DNA of 48,983 bases from Sediminibacterium sp. (lineage in GTDB: Bacteria > Bacteroidota > Bacteroidia > Chitinophagales > Chitinophagaceae). Positions 1-9,666 of this stretch are shown here, one piece after another (within the stretch, counting starts at the first letter, position 1; every line of letters starts with the position of its first letter). A program made the translations under genes and the position numbers. Below the pieces are notes generated by a model. That model saw nothing but the letters and a program-made list of their open reading frames with translations. It was not told where the DNA came from and searched no databases. The DNA lies in NCBI GenBank assembly GCA_027487895.1, contig JAIYCS010000011.1:1-48983 (forward strand), in the 5' to 3' direction.

Positions 1-1
1 T

Positions 2-1303
2 AATTTTACTGGAGATCAAAATCCATCAAACAATACACTTACTAATGATATTTCAATTAGTAGCAAATCAGGTACACCAGATGCAGTAGGTACTATTTGT
101 GGAAGCAACGCCATTTTAAGAGTCGTAAATCCAGAAACGAATGCAAACTATTTTTGGTATAACAGCGCTACCAGCAACACACCCATTGCTGCAGGACCAA
201 CGCTCAACACCACAACCATTCCTGCTAATAAAACCTATTTTGTAGGAAGAGAAATGAAAACAACGGTGGGTCTTCCTAATAAAATGGTACATCCAGACGG
301 TGGTTACAATAGTTTTAGTGGAAACTTTGTACGTATCAACAACTCAGTACCAGTAATCATTGAAAGCGCAAGACTTTATATTGGAAATCCTGGAACAGTT
401 CAGGTAATGCTTGCCGATTTAGGTACCCTAAATGCCAATGGTAGCTATACCTACTTCCCATTAGGTAGCGTTACATTTAATGTTACGGCTACACACCCAA
501 CACCAACAGGTGGTGCCGTTACAGGTAACCCAGCAGCTGATACCGGTGCTATTTACCAGTTAAATCTTCCGGTTAACACACCAGGCGATCACGTATTAAT
601 TGTTACTTGTTCAAATGGTGCTACCATTTTTAGAAACAACAATATCATTGGTGCTACATATCCAATGGCCGTTCCGGGTGTATTTAGTATTACTGGAAAC
701 AGCGTAAACTGGGGTTCTACCAATGATCCTAATCCATTCTACTATTTCTTCTATAACATGAAAATTAGAACGCAGGCTGGCTGCGTTAGTGATAAAGGAA
801 CCGTTGTGGCAACTAATGTTGTAGCGCCAACAATTTCTAAAGTAGCCGATTCATTGGTAAGTAGTGCACTATCAGGTAACCAGTGGTTCTTTAATGACAT
901 CCCAGTGGCAGGTGAAACTGGACAAAAAACCAAGTTAAGACAATCAGGTGCATACAAGGTTGTGGTAACAGATGCAAATGGATGTGCTCAAACCTCAAAT
1001 ATCATCAACCACGTGGTAACCGCTTTACCGCCAGAAGTAGTAGCCAAAGAAATTAACTTGAGCGTATCACCAAACCCTAACAATGGTAAATTCCAACTTC
1101 GTTTTGAGGTTAAAAATAGAGCGCCGTTAAATATTGATATATTAACCGCGAGTGGCCAAAAAGTATTTACCGAATCGACCCCTAATTTTAACGGTGTGTA
1201 CAACAGAGAAATCAATATTGGAAAACCAAGCTCGGCGTATTACCTATTAAAGGTTGAGCACAATAAAAAAACATACACCCAAAAAATAATTATCCTAGAC
1301 TAG
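2..1303 (+). CDS. T9SS-exported Ig-like domain protein, 5'-truncated by window edge
   Basis: The reading frame is open from base 2, so the start codon lies outside the window and only about 433 C-terminal residues are visible. The sequence is rich in Thr, Asn and Ser with repeated beta-strand-like stretches, including a segment near the left edge (CGSNAILRV...YFWYNSATSN) typical of Ig-like modules in large Bacteroidota surface proteins. The last 80 residues look like a type IX secretion C-terminal sorting domain: SVSPNPNNGKFQL, then ILTASGQKVF, then YYLLKVEHNKKTYTQKIIIL. Such domains direct export across the outer membrane and are removed on the surface. The first methionine (base 254) is internal and not a plausible start. 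What it binds or does cannot be read from this fragment. A PorP/SprF-like protein at 40815-41828 is consistent with a T9SS in this organism. Confidence 0.88.
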   Translation, partial: NFTGDQNPSNNTLTNDISISSKSGTPDAVGTICGSNAILRVVNPETNANYFWYNSATSNTPIAAGPTLNTTTIPANKTYFVGREMKTTVGLPNKMVHPDGGYNSFSGNFVRINNSVPVIIESARLYIGNPGTVQVMLADLGTLNANGSYTYFPLGSVTFNVTATHPTPTGGAVTGNPAADTGAIYQLNLPVNTPGDHVLIVTCSNGATIFRNNNIIGATYPMAVPGVFSITGNSVNWGSTNDPNPFYYFFYNMKIRTQAGCVSDKGTVVATNVVAPTISKVADSLVSSALSGNQWFFNDIPVAGETGQKTKLRQSGAYKVVVTDANGCAQTSNIINHVVTALPPEVVAKEINLSVSPNPNNGKFQLRFEVKNRAPLNIDILTASGQKVFTESTPNFNGVYNREINIGKPSSAYYLLKVEHNKKTYTQKIIILD

Positions 1304-1316
1304 TGGATGCGTGTTG

Positions 1317-1324
1317 TACCTTTA
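1317..1324 (+). promoter_or_regulatory. Candidate -7 box TACCTTTA for the 1329 gene
   Basis: TACCTTTA matches the Bacteroidota -7 consensus TAnnTTTG at all but the last base and ends only 4 bases before the ATG at 1329, so any transcript would have almost no leader. No good TTTG -33 element is visible at the expected distance. Confidence 0.4.
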
Positions 1325-1328
1325 AGGT

Positions 1329-2066
1329 ATGAAAAAGTTTTACCTAGTTATATTTATAATAGCTGCTTGCTTAACAACAAGCAGCTATTCTTTTGCACAA
1401 AAGAGCGATAAAAAAATTGGTTTTTTAAAAGATAGTACCACGCAAATGCCCATTGTGCTTGCCAGTGTTACCAATTTAACCACCCGCGAAACTGTAATGA
1501 CAAGTAGTGCAGGTAAATTTTTAATTGCCGTAAAACCAAAAGACATTTTATCCTTTGCAGCCGTTGGATATTATTTTGATACCCTAACAGTTACCCAAGA
1601 AAATAGCACGAATGCCATTGATGCCTATTTAAAACCACTAGGCGCTTATTTAGGAAATGTAACCGTAAGTAGCAAAGGACTTAATAGATACCAGTTAGAT
1701 AGTATAGAAAGGCGTAAAGAATTTTTACAGGGCATTGCGGGTTATATGATACCAGCCGTAGCCAAAGCAAATTCGGGTGCAGGCATTGCGCTTAACATTG
1801 ACCGTTTTTCTAAAAATGAAAAAAAGAAAAGAAGGGCTTACGCATTTTATGAAGACAACGAAAATGAAGCCTATATCAATTACCGCTTTACACCGGAACT
1901 AGTAGCTTCTCTTACTGGATTTAAGGATGATGCATTACAAGCGTTTATGCAAACCTATAGACCATCTGCTGCTTGGTTACGCAGCAATCTAACCAAAGAA
2001 GATTTAGTGTATTATATCAATGCGCAGCTAAAAAATTACAAGCCTACTCGTAACGAAGTGCGTTAA
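1329..2066 (+). CDS. Secreted carboxypeptidase-regulatory-like domain protein
   Basis: The protein has 245 residues. A clear signal peptide (MKKFYLVIFIIAACLTTSSYSFAQ) is followed by a segment of about residues 28-100 that resembles the CarboxypepD_reg-like beta-sandwich: GFLKDSTTQMPIVLASV, then TSSAGKFLIAV, then DILSFAAVGYYF. The rest (about 110-245) is charged and has no motif I recognise. Proteins of this layout are common in Bacteroidota as periplasmic or surface accessory proteins; a specific function is unknown. It follows the T9SS-sorted protein by 25 bases on the same strand. Its last 23 bases overlap the 3' end of the converging ABC permease gene. Confidence 0.85.
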   Translation: MKKFYLVIFIIAACLTTSSYSFAQKSDKKIGFLKDSTTQMPIVLASVTNLTTRETVMTSSAGKFLIAVKPKDILSFAAVGYYFDTLTVTQENSTNAIDAYLKPLGAYLGNVTVSSKGLNRYQLDSIERRKEFLQGIAGYMIPAVAKANSGAGIALNIDRFSKNEKKKRRAYAFYEDNENEAYINYRFTPELVASLTGFKDDALQAFMQTYRPSAAWLRSNLTKEDLVYYINAQLKNYKPTRNEVR

Positions 2067-3327
2067 TTGGATTGAGTTTAGCGGCTTTCATGGCAGGATA
2101 AATTCCGGCACCAAGACCCACCGCGGTACAAATAATAATACCAGTAATTACCCAGCCCCATGGAATAATAAATCCGGTGCTCAAGTAAATGGCAAAAATA
2201 TTTCCAACACCTACGCCTAATAAAATACCAAAAAAGGCGCCTAATAAACTAATAATAACACTCTCAAATAAAAACTGCTGACGCACATTTTTACTTTTTC
2301 CACCAATAGCTTTAATAAGCCCTACTTCTTTTGTTCTTTCGTTAACGGCCACAAGCATAATATTCATAAGGCCAATAGCTGCACCTATCAGTGTAATAAG
2401 TCCAATAGCGCCTGCAGAGCCCGTAATGCTACTTAAAAATCCAATAAACATTTCGGCAAACTTGTCACTTTTTTCAATCACAAAATTATCCGTTTCGGTA
2501 GGCATTAATTTTCTGATAGATCTAAAATAAGCCGTAGCCTGACCCGCCGCTGGATCAATTTCTTTTACATTGGCCACCATAACACCCATTAAATAAGAGT
2601 TACTAGCATTGGCATACTTTCTAATATTATTATAGGTGGTAATGATTACATCGTCTTGACGCATCATAGCACTGGAGCCCTTTGCTTTTAAAAGTCCAAC
2701 CACACGGTATGGCGCACCACTCACCCGAACAACTTTATCGATACATTTTTCGGGCTTATCACCAAATAAAGTAACAGCCACCGCATTACCTAAAATACAA
2801 ACGTTACGACCACTTTGTAAATCCTGCTCATTTAAATTACGGCCCTGAATTAAAGTGTAACCACTCACCGCTAAATAATTTTCGTCGCCACCCATGAGGG
2901 TAATTTGCGGGTTGGTTTTTTTATCTTGGTAATGAATTTCTTGACCGCCCGGACCCCTTCTATAAATACTTACAAACGCACCAGGGAAGCTGTAGGTTTT
3001 TTTAAAAAACTCGGCGTCCTCTTTGCGAATGGGCTTATCTAAATTTGATTTCTTTTCTTTTTGACCCCTTACCGATTTTGACACATCGGAATTATTACCC
3101 CCCATTCTTACACGTGAATTTTTGTACCTAATATTAAAGGCATTGGTACCCATCGAAGAAAAGCTTTCTTTTAAGCTCTGGTTCATGGCTTCGATCGCTG
3201 TAATAATGCCAATGAGTGCCATAATACCAAATGCAATAATGGCTACGGTAATACTTGTACGTAATTTGTTGGCGCGAACCGTGCGCCAAGCAAGTGATAA
3301 AGAATCTAAAGAAGTCATTCCTGCCAT
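2044..3327 (-). CDS. ABC transporter permease, MacB/FtsX family
   Basis: The 427-residue protein has the layout of single-component MacB/LolC-type permeases: an N-terminal membrane segment (about residues 22-45), a large extracytoplasmic MacB_PCD domain (about 50-280), then three C-terminal membrane segments (about 300-325, 350-380 and 385-410) forming the FtsX domain. The FtsX signature VNERTKEVGLIKAIGG is present in the loop after the second membrane segment. Such permeases work with a LolD/MacB-like ATPase to move lipoproteins, peptides or drugs out of the inner membrane; no ATPase gene is in view, so the substrate cannot be assigned. Start could be ATG at 3327 or three codons later at 3318. 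The 3' end overlaps the converging upstream gene by 23 bases. Confidence 0.93.
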   Translation of the reverse strand: MAGMTSLDSLSLAWRTVRANKLRTSITVAIIAFGIMALIGIITAIEAMNQSLKESFSSMGTNAFNIRYKNSRVRMGGNNSDVSKSVRGQKEKKSNLDKPIRKEDAEFFKKTYSFPGAFVSIYRRGPGGQEIHYQDKKTNPQITLMGGDENYLAVSGYTLIQGRNLNEQDLQSGRNVCILGNAVAVTLFGDKPEKCIDKVVRVSGAPYRVVGLLKAKGSSAMMRQDDVIITTYNNIRKYANASNSYLMGVMVANVKEIDPAAGQATAYFRSIRKLMPTETDNFVIEKSDKFAEMFIGFLSSITGSAGAIGLITLIGAAIGLMNIMLVAVNERTKEVGLIKAIGGKSKNVRQQFLFESVIISLLGAFFGILLGVGVGNIFAIYLSTGFIIPWGWVITGIIICTAVGLGAGIYPAMKAAKLNPINALRYE

Positions 3328-3346
3328 AATAGTAGCATTATAGCTG

Positions 3347-3377
3347 TAAAGATAGCACAGATTGAGCAGCCCCTAAA
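3347..3377 (-). promoter_or_regulatory. Candidate promoter of the ABC permease gene
   Basis: Read on the minus strand, TTTA (3377-3374), a 19-base spacer and TATCTTTA (3354-3347) resemble the Bacteroidota TTTG/TAnnTTTG promoter with one mismatch in each box. The -7 box ends 19 bases before the ATG at 3327. It would separate this gene from the nuo operon that ends at 3433. Confidence 0.45.
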
Positions 3378-3432
3378 CAGAGGACCTCAAAAAAATGAGG
3401 AGCGGTAACCTATCAATAAGTATGGTAAAATA

Positions 3433-4827
3433 CTAAAAGTAAAGCCAGCTTAAGAGCGCAGAAGGCCAAATCCCTAAGATTACGATTAAAGCAGCCACAA
3501 CAATCAATGCCGCTTTAAAACCACCTGAAATAGGCAGTACTTGTGGATCTCCTTCTTTAAAATACATGGCCTGAATCACTCTAAAATAGTAGTATACGCT
3601 TACCGCAGCCAAAAGAACGGCTACGATAATTAGCCAAAGCGCCCCTCCAGCTTGTAAGGCACCTGCTAATACATAGTATTTAGCAAAGAACCCAGCCGTT
3701 AAAGGAATACCTGATAATGATAAAAGTGAAACAGTTGCTGCAAAAGCAAGTACCGGTTCTTTTTTAGCAAGACCATTAAAACCATCTAAGGTATAGTCGT
3801 GTAATTTAATAAGTACCGCAAAAATGCTAATCGTAGCTAAACTATAAGCTGCAGCATATAGCAACATACCTTCTTTTGCAATTTCAGTGTTATTTGCATA
3901 GAGTGCAAAAAGCATAAAGCCCGCTTGTGCAATACTTGAATAAGCGAGCATACGTTTAACGCTCTGCTGAAATACAGCAGTGATATTTCCAATTAATAAA
4001 GTCGTTACAATAGCAAAATCAACCACAATATGCCATGTAGGCCCTAACACTGTGTACTGATTTTCGAATACGCGTATAAAAGCAAGCATACCAGCAGCTT
4101 TTACAATGGTTGACATAAAAGAAGTGAATACACTTGGTGCACCATCATATACATCGGGTGTCCAAAAATGAAATGGAGCTGCCGAAACTTTAAATGACAT
4201 AGAAGCGAACAACAAAATAACACCTGCAACTAGTAAATACGGCGGTTGTTGAGCAGCAACAATCGCGCCCCTTAATCCACTGTTATGTACCATACCAAAA
4301 TTACCAGTGGCACCATACATAAGCGCAATACCCATGAGCATAACACCTGTAGAAAAAGAACCCATTAAAAAATACTTGAGCGACGCTTCGTTACTTTTTA
4401 AATTTCTTTTATCGGAACCTGTTAAAATATAAAGTGGAATCGATAAAATTTCTACGCCAATAAATAACATCAGTAGTCCATTAAATGAACTTAAAATAGC
4501 AACACCACAAAGCACAAAAAAGATAAGTGCAAAATACTCTGCCACATTAACACCCACTTCTGTAATATCAGTTCCACTTAATACTAAATATATAAATGTG
4601 GCACCGTATGCAATACAGTTAAAAAACAAACCATAACGCTGCGTTACAATTAAATCATGGGTATTGATATCAAATGAAAACAAATTGTTCATTTCCATTA
4701 AATTGGCAGCGAGTAATACAAGCATACCCGCCGTTGCAATATTTTTAATGATTGTTTTATTGGTGGTAAAAATGCCACTAAACATCATCACAACACCCAG
4801 TAAAGCCGATACAATAATTGCGTTCAT
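3433..4827 (-). CDS. nuoN: NADH-quinone oxidoreductase subunit N
   Basis: The 464-residue multi-spanning protein is one of the three antiporter-like proton-pumping subunits in the membrane arm of complex I. Characteristic features are the TM5 glutamate in LFIGVEILSIPLYIL (Glu126), the TM7 lysine in SFKVSAAPFHFWTPD (Lys213) and the following DVYDGAP loop, all conserved in NuoN/ND2. Length is normal for the family. It is the last gene of the nuo operon, 6 bases after nuoM. No strong intrinsic terminator follows; only a weak 5-bp hairpin (3385-3400) lies between it and the next gene on the same strand. Confidence 0.97.
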   Translation of the reverse strand: MNAIIVSALLGVVMMFSGIFTTNKTIIKNIATAGMLVLLAANLMEMNNLFSFDINTHDLIVTQRYGLFFNCIAYGATFIYLVLSGTDITEVGVNVAEYFALIFFVLCGVAILSSFNGLLMLFIGVEILSIPLYILTGSDKRNLKSNEASLKYFLMGSFSTGVMLMGIALMYGATGNFGMVHNSGLRGAIVAAQQPPYLLVAGVILLFASMSFKVSAAPFHFWTPDVYDGAPSVFTSFMSTIVKAAGMLAFIRVFENQYTVLGPTWHIVVDFAIVTTLLIGNITAVFQQSVKRMLAYSSIAQAGFMLFALYANNTEIAKEGMLLYAAAYSLATISIFAVLIKLHDYTLDGFNGLAKKEPVLAFAATVSLLSLSGIPLTAGFFAKYYVLAGALQAGGALWLIIVAVLLAAVSVYYYFRVIQAMYFKEGDPQVLPISGGFKAALIVVAALIVILGIWPSALLSWLYF

Positions 4828-4833
4828 AAGAAA

Positions 4834-6267
4834 TTATTTTATAACGAGTAAAGCGTTAACAGAATCTTTGGTTAAATCAATGAGTGGTTGCGGATATATA
4901 CCTAGCGCAATAACAGCAACAACAATTACAATAAGCACCCACTTACTGTAAGCGTTGATTTCAGTTGCGTTAGCAGTGATAGCAGATACTTCGCCAAAAA
5001 GTACTTTTTGTACCATTTGAAGTGTATAAATAGCACCTAAAATAATGCTTACACCCGCAGCTGCCGCAATCCAAATATTATATTGGAATAGTCCATTAAA
5101 TAATAAGAATTCACCAATAAATGCATTGGTTAATGGTAGTGCAATATTTGCAAATGCAAGTACCACAAATAAAATAGCCATGGTAGGCGCTTTTGTAGCA
5201 AGTCCACCTAGCTCCGATAATTTTCTAGTGCCTAATGTATTTTCGATAGCATTAGCCAGTATCCAAAGTCCTATCACATTAATACCGTGGTTAAACATTT
5301 GTACTTGCACGCCCTGCAATCCAAGAGTACCACCTGCAAAAATAGCAGCGGCCATCAGTCCAATGTGTGCAATAGAAGAATAGGCGATTAAACGCTTAAT
5401 GTCGTCTTGCTGCATCGCAATTAAAGAAGCGTATATCATACCCACAACAGACAAAATAATAATTGGCATTTCAAACTGATTGGCAGCAAATGGGAAGAGT
5501 GGTAACACCCAACGTATCACTGCAAATAAGCCCATTTTAACCATCACACCACTTAGTACCATGGTAGTTGCTGTTGGCGCCTGCTCGTAAGCATCTGGCT
5601 GCCAAGTATGTAAAGGGAAGATGGGCATTTTGATAGCAAATGCAATAAAAAACAAAAAGAAAGGAAGGGTTTCTTCGCCACTGGTTAAATCGGTGTTGGT
5701 AAAAGAAGACCATGCAAAACTATGATCCTTGGTATGTAGGTAAACCAGTAAAATACCAACGAGCATTAATAAAGAACCTATAAAAGTGTAAATGAAAAAT
5801 TTAAAGGTAACCGCAATTCTTTTTTCGCCACCCCAAATAGAAGATAAAAAGTAAACAGGGATTAAAGCAAGCTCCCAGAAGAAATAAAATAGTAGCGCAT
5901 CCATAGAAACAAACACACCCATTAAGCCTACTTGCGCAAGCGACATAAGCGCATAAAAACTACCTGGATTACTGTAATTATTATTACGGGTAGCAATTAA
6001 AATAAGTGGCATGCTAATAGCCGTTAATAACACGAGCATTTTAGACATACCATCAAGTGCCACGCTAAAGCTTGCACCAATACTAGGCAACCAAGTAGCC
6101 TCAAACTGATGCATAGAAGCCGGCATCGCATAAATACCAATTACAGCAGTTAGTAAAGTAATTACCGATGCTACTATAGCCCAGTTACTTGCTGCCTTTT
6201 GGTCTTTAATAAAGAAACCTAAAATGCCTGCAACCAGCGGAATAAAAAGTAATAAAACAGGAATCAT
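4834..6267 (-). CDS. nuoM: NADH-quinone oxidoreductase subunit M
   Basis: The 477-residue membrane protein belongs to the antiporter-like (Mrp/ND4) family. Visible proton-channel residues are Glu132 in FFWELALIPVYF and Lys213 in FAIKMPIFPLHTW, followed by the LPDAYEQAP-type loop (here QPDAYEQAPTA) typical of NuoM. It forms the middle proton channel of the complex I membrane arm. It lies between nuoL (40-base gap, the largest in the operon) and nuoN (6-base gap). Length and residues are those of an intact subunit. Confidence 0.97.
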   Translation of the reverse strand: MIPVLLLFIPLVAGILGFFIKDQKAASNWAIVASVITLLTAVIGIYAMPASMHQFEATWLPSIGASFSVALDGMSKMLVLLTAISMPLILIATRNNNYSNPGSFYALMSLAQVGLMGVFVSMDALLFYFFWELALIPVYFLSSIWGGEKRIAVTFKFFIYTFIGSLLMLVGILLVYLHTKDHSFAWSSFTNTDLTSGEETLPFFLFFIAFAIKMPIFPLHTWQPDAYEQAPTATTMVLSGVMVKMGLFAVIRWVLPLFPFAANQFEMPIIILSVVGMIYASLIAMQQDDIKRLIAYSSIAHIGLMAAAIFAGGTLGLQGVQVQMFNHGINVIGLWILANAIENTLGTRKLSELGGLATKAPTMAILFVVLAFANIALPLTNAFIGEFLLFNGLFQYNIWIAAAAGVSIILGAIYTLQMVQKVLFGEVSAITANATEINAYSKWVLIVIVVAVIALGIYPQPLIDLTKDSVNALLVIK

Positions 6268-6307
6268 ATCTTTTATTTAACGTAAATAGAACGGTTAAAA
6301 TAATCTA

Positions 6308-8227
6308 CTAAAATATTTTATGAATAAAACGCATAATGGTATTGTCGTTAAACCAAATAATAATAAAGAGCACGAGTGCCATTACCATCATTAAAATATA
6401 ACTGCCCACTTGTCCACTTTGCAAGAGTCTAAATTGACGACTACCATACCCTACTAATTTTCCAACACCATTTACAGCGCCATCAATGACTAATTTTTCA
6501 ACACTATTTTTTAGAACCGATGCAAACCAATAAAGTGGCTTTACAATAACAGTATCATAGAGTTCATCGATATACCATTTGTTTTCTAAAACTTTAGCAA
6601 TGCCCGTGTTAGGCTCCGCTGTTTCATATTTTTTAAACTTGGTAACCGCATACACAATCACGATTAAAATAATGGTGGTTGCCGTACCCATTAAAATCCA
6701 TTCGGTAGCATGCTCTATATGATGTGCGTGAGCAATTGCAGTAGAACCCGCAAATACAGGTGCTAAAAAGTGCTCTAGTGCATGTGCGTTGGGTGCAAAA
6801 AGTTCTGGAATACCAATAAAGCCAGCTACTACTGCAAAAAATGCAAGTACCATCAGTGGGAATGTCATGGCAATTGGACTTTCATGTAAATGCTCCTGTT
6901 GATGCGCCGTACCTCTAAAGTTTCCTAAGAAGGTAAGGCTATAGAGTCTGAACATATAAAATGCAGTGAGTAATGCACCACCCATACCTACATAATAAAA
7001 TATAGGGTTGGTAGCATAGGCTGCCATTAAAATTTCATCTTTAGAAAAGAATCCTGAAAACGGAGGCACACCCGCAATGGCAATACATCCGAGTAAAAAA
7101 GTAAGATGCGTTATAGGTAATTTACTTTTGAGTCCACCCATTTTAGTAATGTCTTGTTCGTGGTGCATGGCATGAATCACAGAACCAGCTCCTAAAAACA
7201 AAAGGGCTTTAAAAAACGCATGCGTCATTACGTGAAACACAGCGCCTGTATAAGCGCCAACACCTAAACCTAAAAACATATAACCGAGTTGACTTACGGT
7301 TGAGTAAGCCAACACTTTTTTAATATCGTTTTGCTTAAGCGCAATGGTTGCAGCAAAAATAGCAGTAGATAAACCAATAACCGCTACAAGGGTTTGTGTA
7401 GCAGGCGCCATGGTATATAAAATATTACTACGCGCAATCATATAAATACCAGCTGTAACCATGGTAGCCGCGTGTATAAGCGCAGACACTGGTGTAGGAC
7501 CCGCCATCGCATCCGGTAACCAGGTGTACAAAGGAATTTGAGCACTCTTACCCATCGCACCTACAAATAGTAGTGTAGTAATGATGGTAATATCGGTAGC
7601 AGATAACTGCGTTACAGCAGCAAAAACAGATGCGTAAGAAACAGTACCTAATTTAACAATGAGCCAAAATACAGCGAGTAAAAAACCGAGATCACCAATA
7701 CGGTTCATGATAAATGCTTTTTTAGCAGCCGCATTGTAATTGTTATTCTTAAACCAAAATCCAATCAGTAAATAAGAACAAAGACCCACGCCTTCCCAAC
7801 CAATAAACATCACTACATAGTTGCCACCTAATACAAGTAACAACATCGAAAACACAAACAAATTTAAATAGGCAAAATACCTACCAAAATGCATGGGCTC
7901 TTCTTCGTGCATATAGGCAGTTGAGTACAAATGGATCAAAAATCCAATACCCGTAATAATAAGTAAGAAAAGTGATGACAATGGATCCACTAAAAATTCG
8001 AAAGGAATAACCAAACTGCCAACATGAATAAAATTAAAAAGTTGCACGGTTGCACCGCCGCCATTTTTAACATCAAAGAATACCAACAAGCTTACTACAA
8101 AAGAAGCAAGCATGGCGCCAGATCCAATGATACCAATCATGGATTTAGACAATGACTTTCTCAGAAGTCCGTTAACCAGAAAACCGAGTAACGGAAAAAG
8201 GGGCACTAAATAAACAAGCTTACTCAT
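6308..8227 (-). CDS. nuoL: NADH-quinone oxidoreductase subunit L
   Basis: The 639-residue protein is the distal antiporter-like subunit of complex I. Glu145 in FIGWEGVGLCSYLL and Lys227 in GAMGKSAQIPLYTWLPDA are the expected TM5/TM7 channel residues. The C-terminal extension (about residues 510-639), with a long charged stretch followed by a last hydrophobic segment, corresponds to the lateral helix that runs along subunits M and N. Size is normal (600-640). It sits 7 bases after nuoK. Confidence 0.97.
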   Translation of the reverse strand: MSKLVYLVPLFPLLGFLVNGLLRKSLSKSMIGIIGSGAMLASFVVSLLVFFDVKNGGGATVQLFNFIHVGSLVIPFEFLVDPLSSLFLLIITGIGFLIHLYSTAYMHEEEPMHFGRYFAYLNLFVFSMLLLVLGGNYVVMFIGWEGVGLCSYLLIGFWFKNNNYNAAAKKAFIMNRIGDLGFLLAVFWLIVKLGTVSYASVFAAVTQLSATDITIITTLLFVGAMGKSAQIPLYTWLPDAMAGPTPVSALIHAATMVTAGIYMIARSNILYTMAPATQTLVAVIGLSTAIFAATIALKQNDIKKVLAYSTVSQLGYMFLGLGVGAYTGAVFHVMTHAFFKALLFLGAGSVIHAMHHEQDITKMGGLKSKLPITHLTFLLGCIAIAGVPPFSGFFSKDEILMAAYATNPIFYYVGMGGALLTAFYMFRLYSLTFLGNFRGTAHQQEHLHESPIAMTFPLMVLAFFAVVAGFIGIPELFAPNAHALEHFLAPVFAGSTAIAHAHHIEHATEWILMGTATTIILIVIVYAVTKFKKYETAEPNTGIAKVLENKWYIDELYDTVIVKPLYWFASVLKNSVEKLVIDGAVNGVGKLVGYGSRQFRLLQSGQVGSYILMMVMALVLFIIIWFNDNTIMRFIHKIF

Positions 8228-8234
8228 ATCCTAG

Positions 8235-8570
8235 TTAGTTTTTTAATCTATTCAAGAAGTTAATATCTACACTGTGTACATTTCGGTACATCATAACAAT
8301 GATCGCAAGTCCTACACTTACTTCTGCAGCTGCTACCACCATAATAAAAAATACAAATAACTGCGCCTCAATACCAAGCATGGAGGTTTTGTCACCAGCT
8401 AGCGCCATCGTGTTGTGCACTTTAGAAAATGCAACGAGTAGTAAATTCACAGCGTTTAACATGAGCTCGATGCACATGAAAACGATGATGGCATTTCGAC
8501 GCGTCAAAACCCCAACAATGCCAATGCTAAATAAAGCAAGACAGAGGTAGATATAATATTGAATAGGCAT
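8235..8570 (-). CDS. nuoK: NADH-quinone oxidoreductase subunit K
   Basis: The 111-residue protein has three hydrophobic segments and the two membrane glutamates used in proton transfer: Glu35 in [13 protein letters not shown] and Glu83 in [11 protein letters not shown]. The loop between TM2 and TM3 (about residues 50-68) is roughly ten residues longer than in E. coli, where the second Glu is residue 72. Spacing to nuoJ is 21 bases and to nuoL 7 bases, consistent with one transcript. Confidence 0.96.
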   Translation of the reverse strand: MPIQYYIYLCLALFSIGIVGVLTRRNAIIVFMCIELMLNAVNLLLVAFSKVHNTMALAGDKTSMLGIEAQLFVFFIMVVAAAEVSVGLAIIVMMYRNVHSVDINFLNRLKN

Positions 8571-8591
8571 ATGCGAATACTTTAATGTTAA

Positions 8592-9095
8592 TTATGCTTT
8601 TTTACCAATGACAACTGCACCAACCATGGCGCTTAAAAACAACACACTACTAATTTCAAAAGGCACAACAAAATCGTTAAAGAGTGCCTTTCCTAAATTT
8701 TTAATGAGTCCAATTTCGCCAGTACCCATGGTTACAGCTATATTGTTTAATTCATTTGCCTGCTTAACAAGTGATACCAACACCATTAAAAAACAGCCAC
8801 CCGCAATAACACCGGCTAATTTTAACCAATTGTTTTTTTGCGGCTCGGTAGATGCATTCAGATTCATAAGCATGATCACAAACAAAAAGAGTACCATGAT
8901 GGCGCCTGCGTAAACAATTAGATTTACAATGGCTAAAAACTGTGCATTTAATAAAATGTAATGACCAGAGATTGCAAAAAATACGGCAATGAGCCAAAGC
9001 ACACTGTGCACCGGATTTTTACTAACCACCACCATCACTGCACTAAACAGTGCTAGCACGGTTAAAAAATAAAATAAGAATTGTGTAATACTCAT
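8592..9095 (-). CDS. nuoJ: NADH-quinone oxidoreductase subunit J
   Basis: The 167-residue hydrophobic protein has about five membrane segments. The conserved TM3 stretch VNLIVYAGAIMVLFLFV (about residues 57-73) contains the pi-bulge Tyr-Ala-Gly seen in NuoJ/ND6, and the HSVLWLI segment near residue 30 also fits the family. It belongs to the membrane arm of complex I, near the quinone-coupling region. It lies 10 bases after nuoI. Confidence 0.96.
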   Translation of the reverse strand: MSITQFLFYFLTVLALFSAVMVVVSKNPVHSVLWLIAVFFAISGHYILLNAQFLAIVNLIVYAGAIMVLFLFVIMLMNLNASTEPQKNNWLKLAGVIAGGCFLMVLVSLVKQANELNNIAVTMGTGEIGLIKNLGKALFNDFVVPFEISSVLFLSAMVGAVVIGKKA

Positions 9096-9105
9096 GCGTT
9101 CGTTA

Positions 9106-9642
9106 TTAATTTCTTTGACCCTTTGCTGCAGCGTAAGCTTCAGGCTCGGTAACAGGATTTGGGATTAATAAATTATCTTTTCCGTAAATGAAACCAGTAC
9201 GCGTAAAATTAGCAGGTGCAAAAGTTTCACTTAAATAAATAGCGTCTTTAGGACAAGCTTCTTCGCAAAGACCACAAAAAATACAACGCAGCATATTAAT
9301 TTCATACTTGGCTGCATATTTTTCTTCGCGGTATAAATTTTCTTGACCCACTTCACGCTCTGCAGCTTCCATGGTAATCGCTTCGGCAGGACAAGCCACC
9401 GCGCATAGGCCACAAGCCGTGCAACGCTCTCTTCCTTCTTCGTCTCTATTTAAAACGTGAAGGCCTCTAAACACCGGACTAAACTCACGTTTTTGCTCCG
9501 GGTAACGGATGGTAGGCTGCTTTTTAAAAATGTGGCTAAATGTAATAGCCATACCTTTTAAAATACTAGGAATGTAAAGGCGCTCCATAAATGTCATGGG
9601 CTTTCTGGATACTTCCTGTGCTCTATTGGTTAATGCCTGCAT
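9106..9642 (-). CDS. nuoI: NADH-quinone oxidoreductase subunit I
   Basis: The 178-residue peripheral-arm subunit carries two 4Fe-4S clusters (N6a/N6b). Both ferredoxin motifs are intact: Cys74, Cys77, Cys80, Cys84 (CTACGLCAVACP) and Cys120, Cys123, Cys126, Cys130 (CIFCGLCEEACP). The N-terminal segment (LKGMAITFSHIFKK) is the amphipathic membrane anchor expected in NuoI. It passes electrons towards NuoB. It is 24 bases after nuoH. Confidence 0.97.
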   Translation of the reverse strand: MQALTNRAQEVSRKPMTFMERLYIPSILKGMAITFSHIFKKQPTIRYPEQKREFSPVFRGLHVLNRDEEGRERCTACGLCAVACPAEAITMEAAEREVGQENLYREEKYAAKYEINMLRCIFCGLCEEACPKDAIYLSETFAPANFTRTGFIYGKDNLLIPNPVTEPEAYAAAKGQRN

Positions 9643-9666
9643 AGCTAAATCAATTAATAATGAATG

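Noticed and set aside
3385..3400. Hairpin CCTCA / AAAAAA / TGAGG after nuoN
   Set aside because: The stem is only 5 bp and no T-run follows on the minus strand, so I do not call it a terminator of the nuo operon.
4664..4951. Open frames antisense to nuo genes, such as this one across the nuoM/nuoN junction
   Set aside because: Their composition is that of reversed hydrophobic codons, they have no promoter or domain, and the opposite frames are well-recognised complex I subunits.
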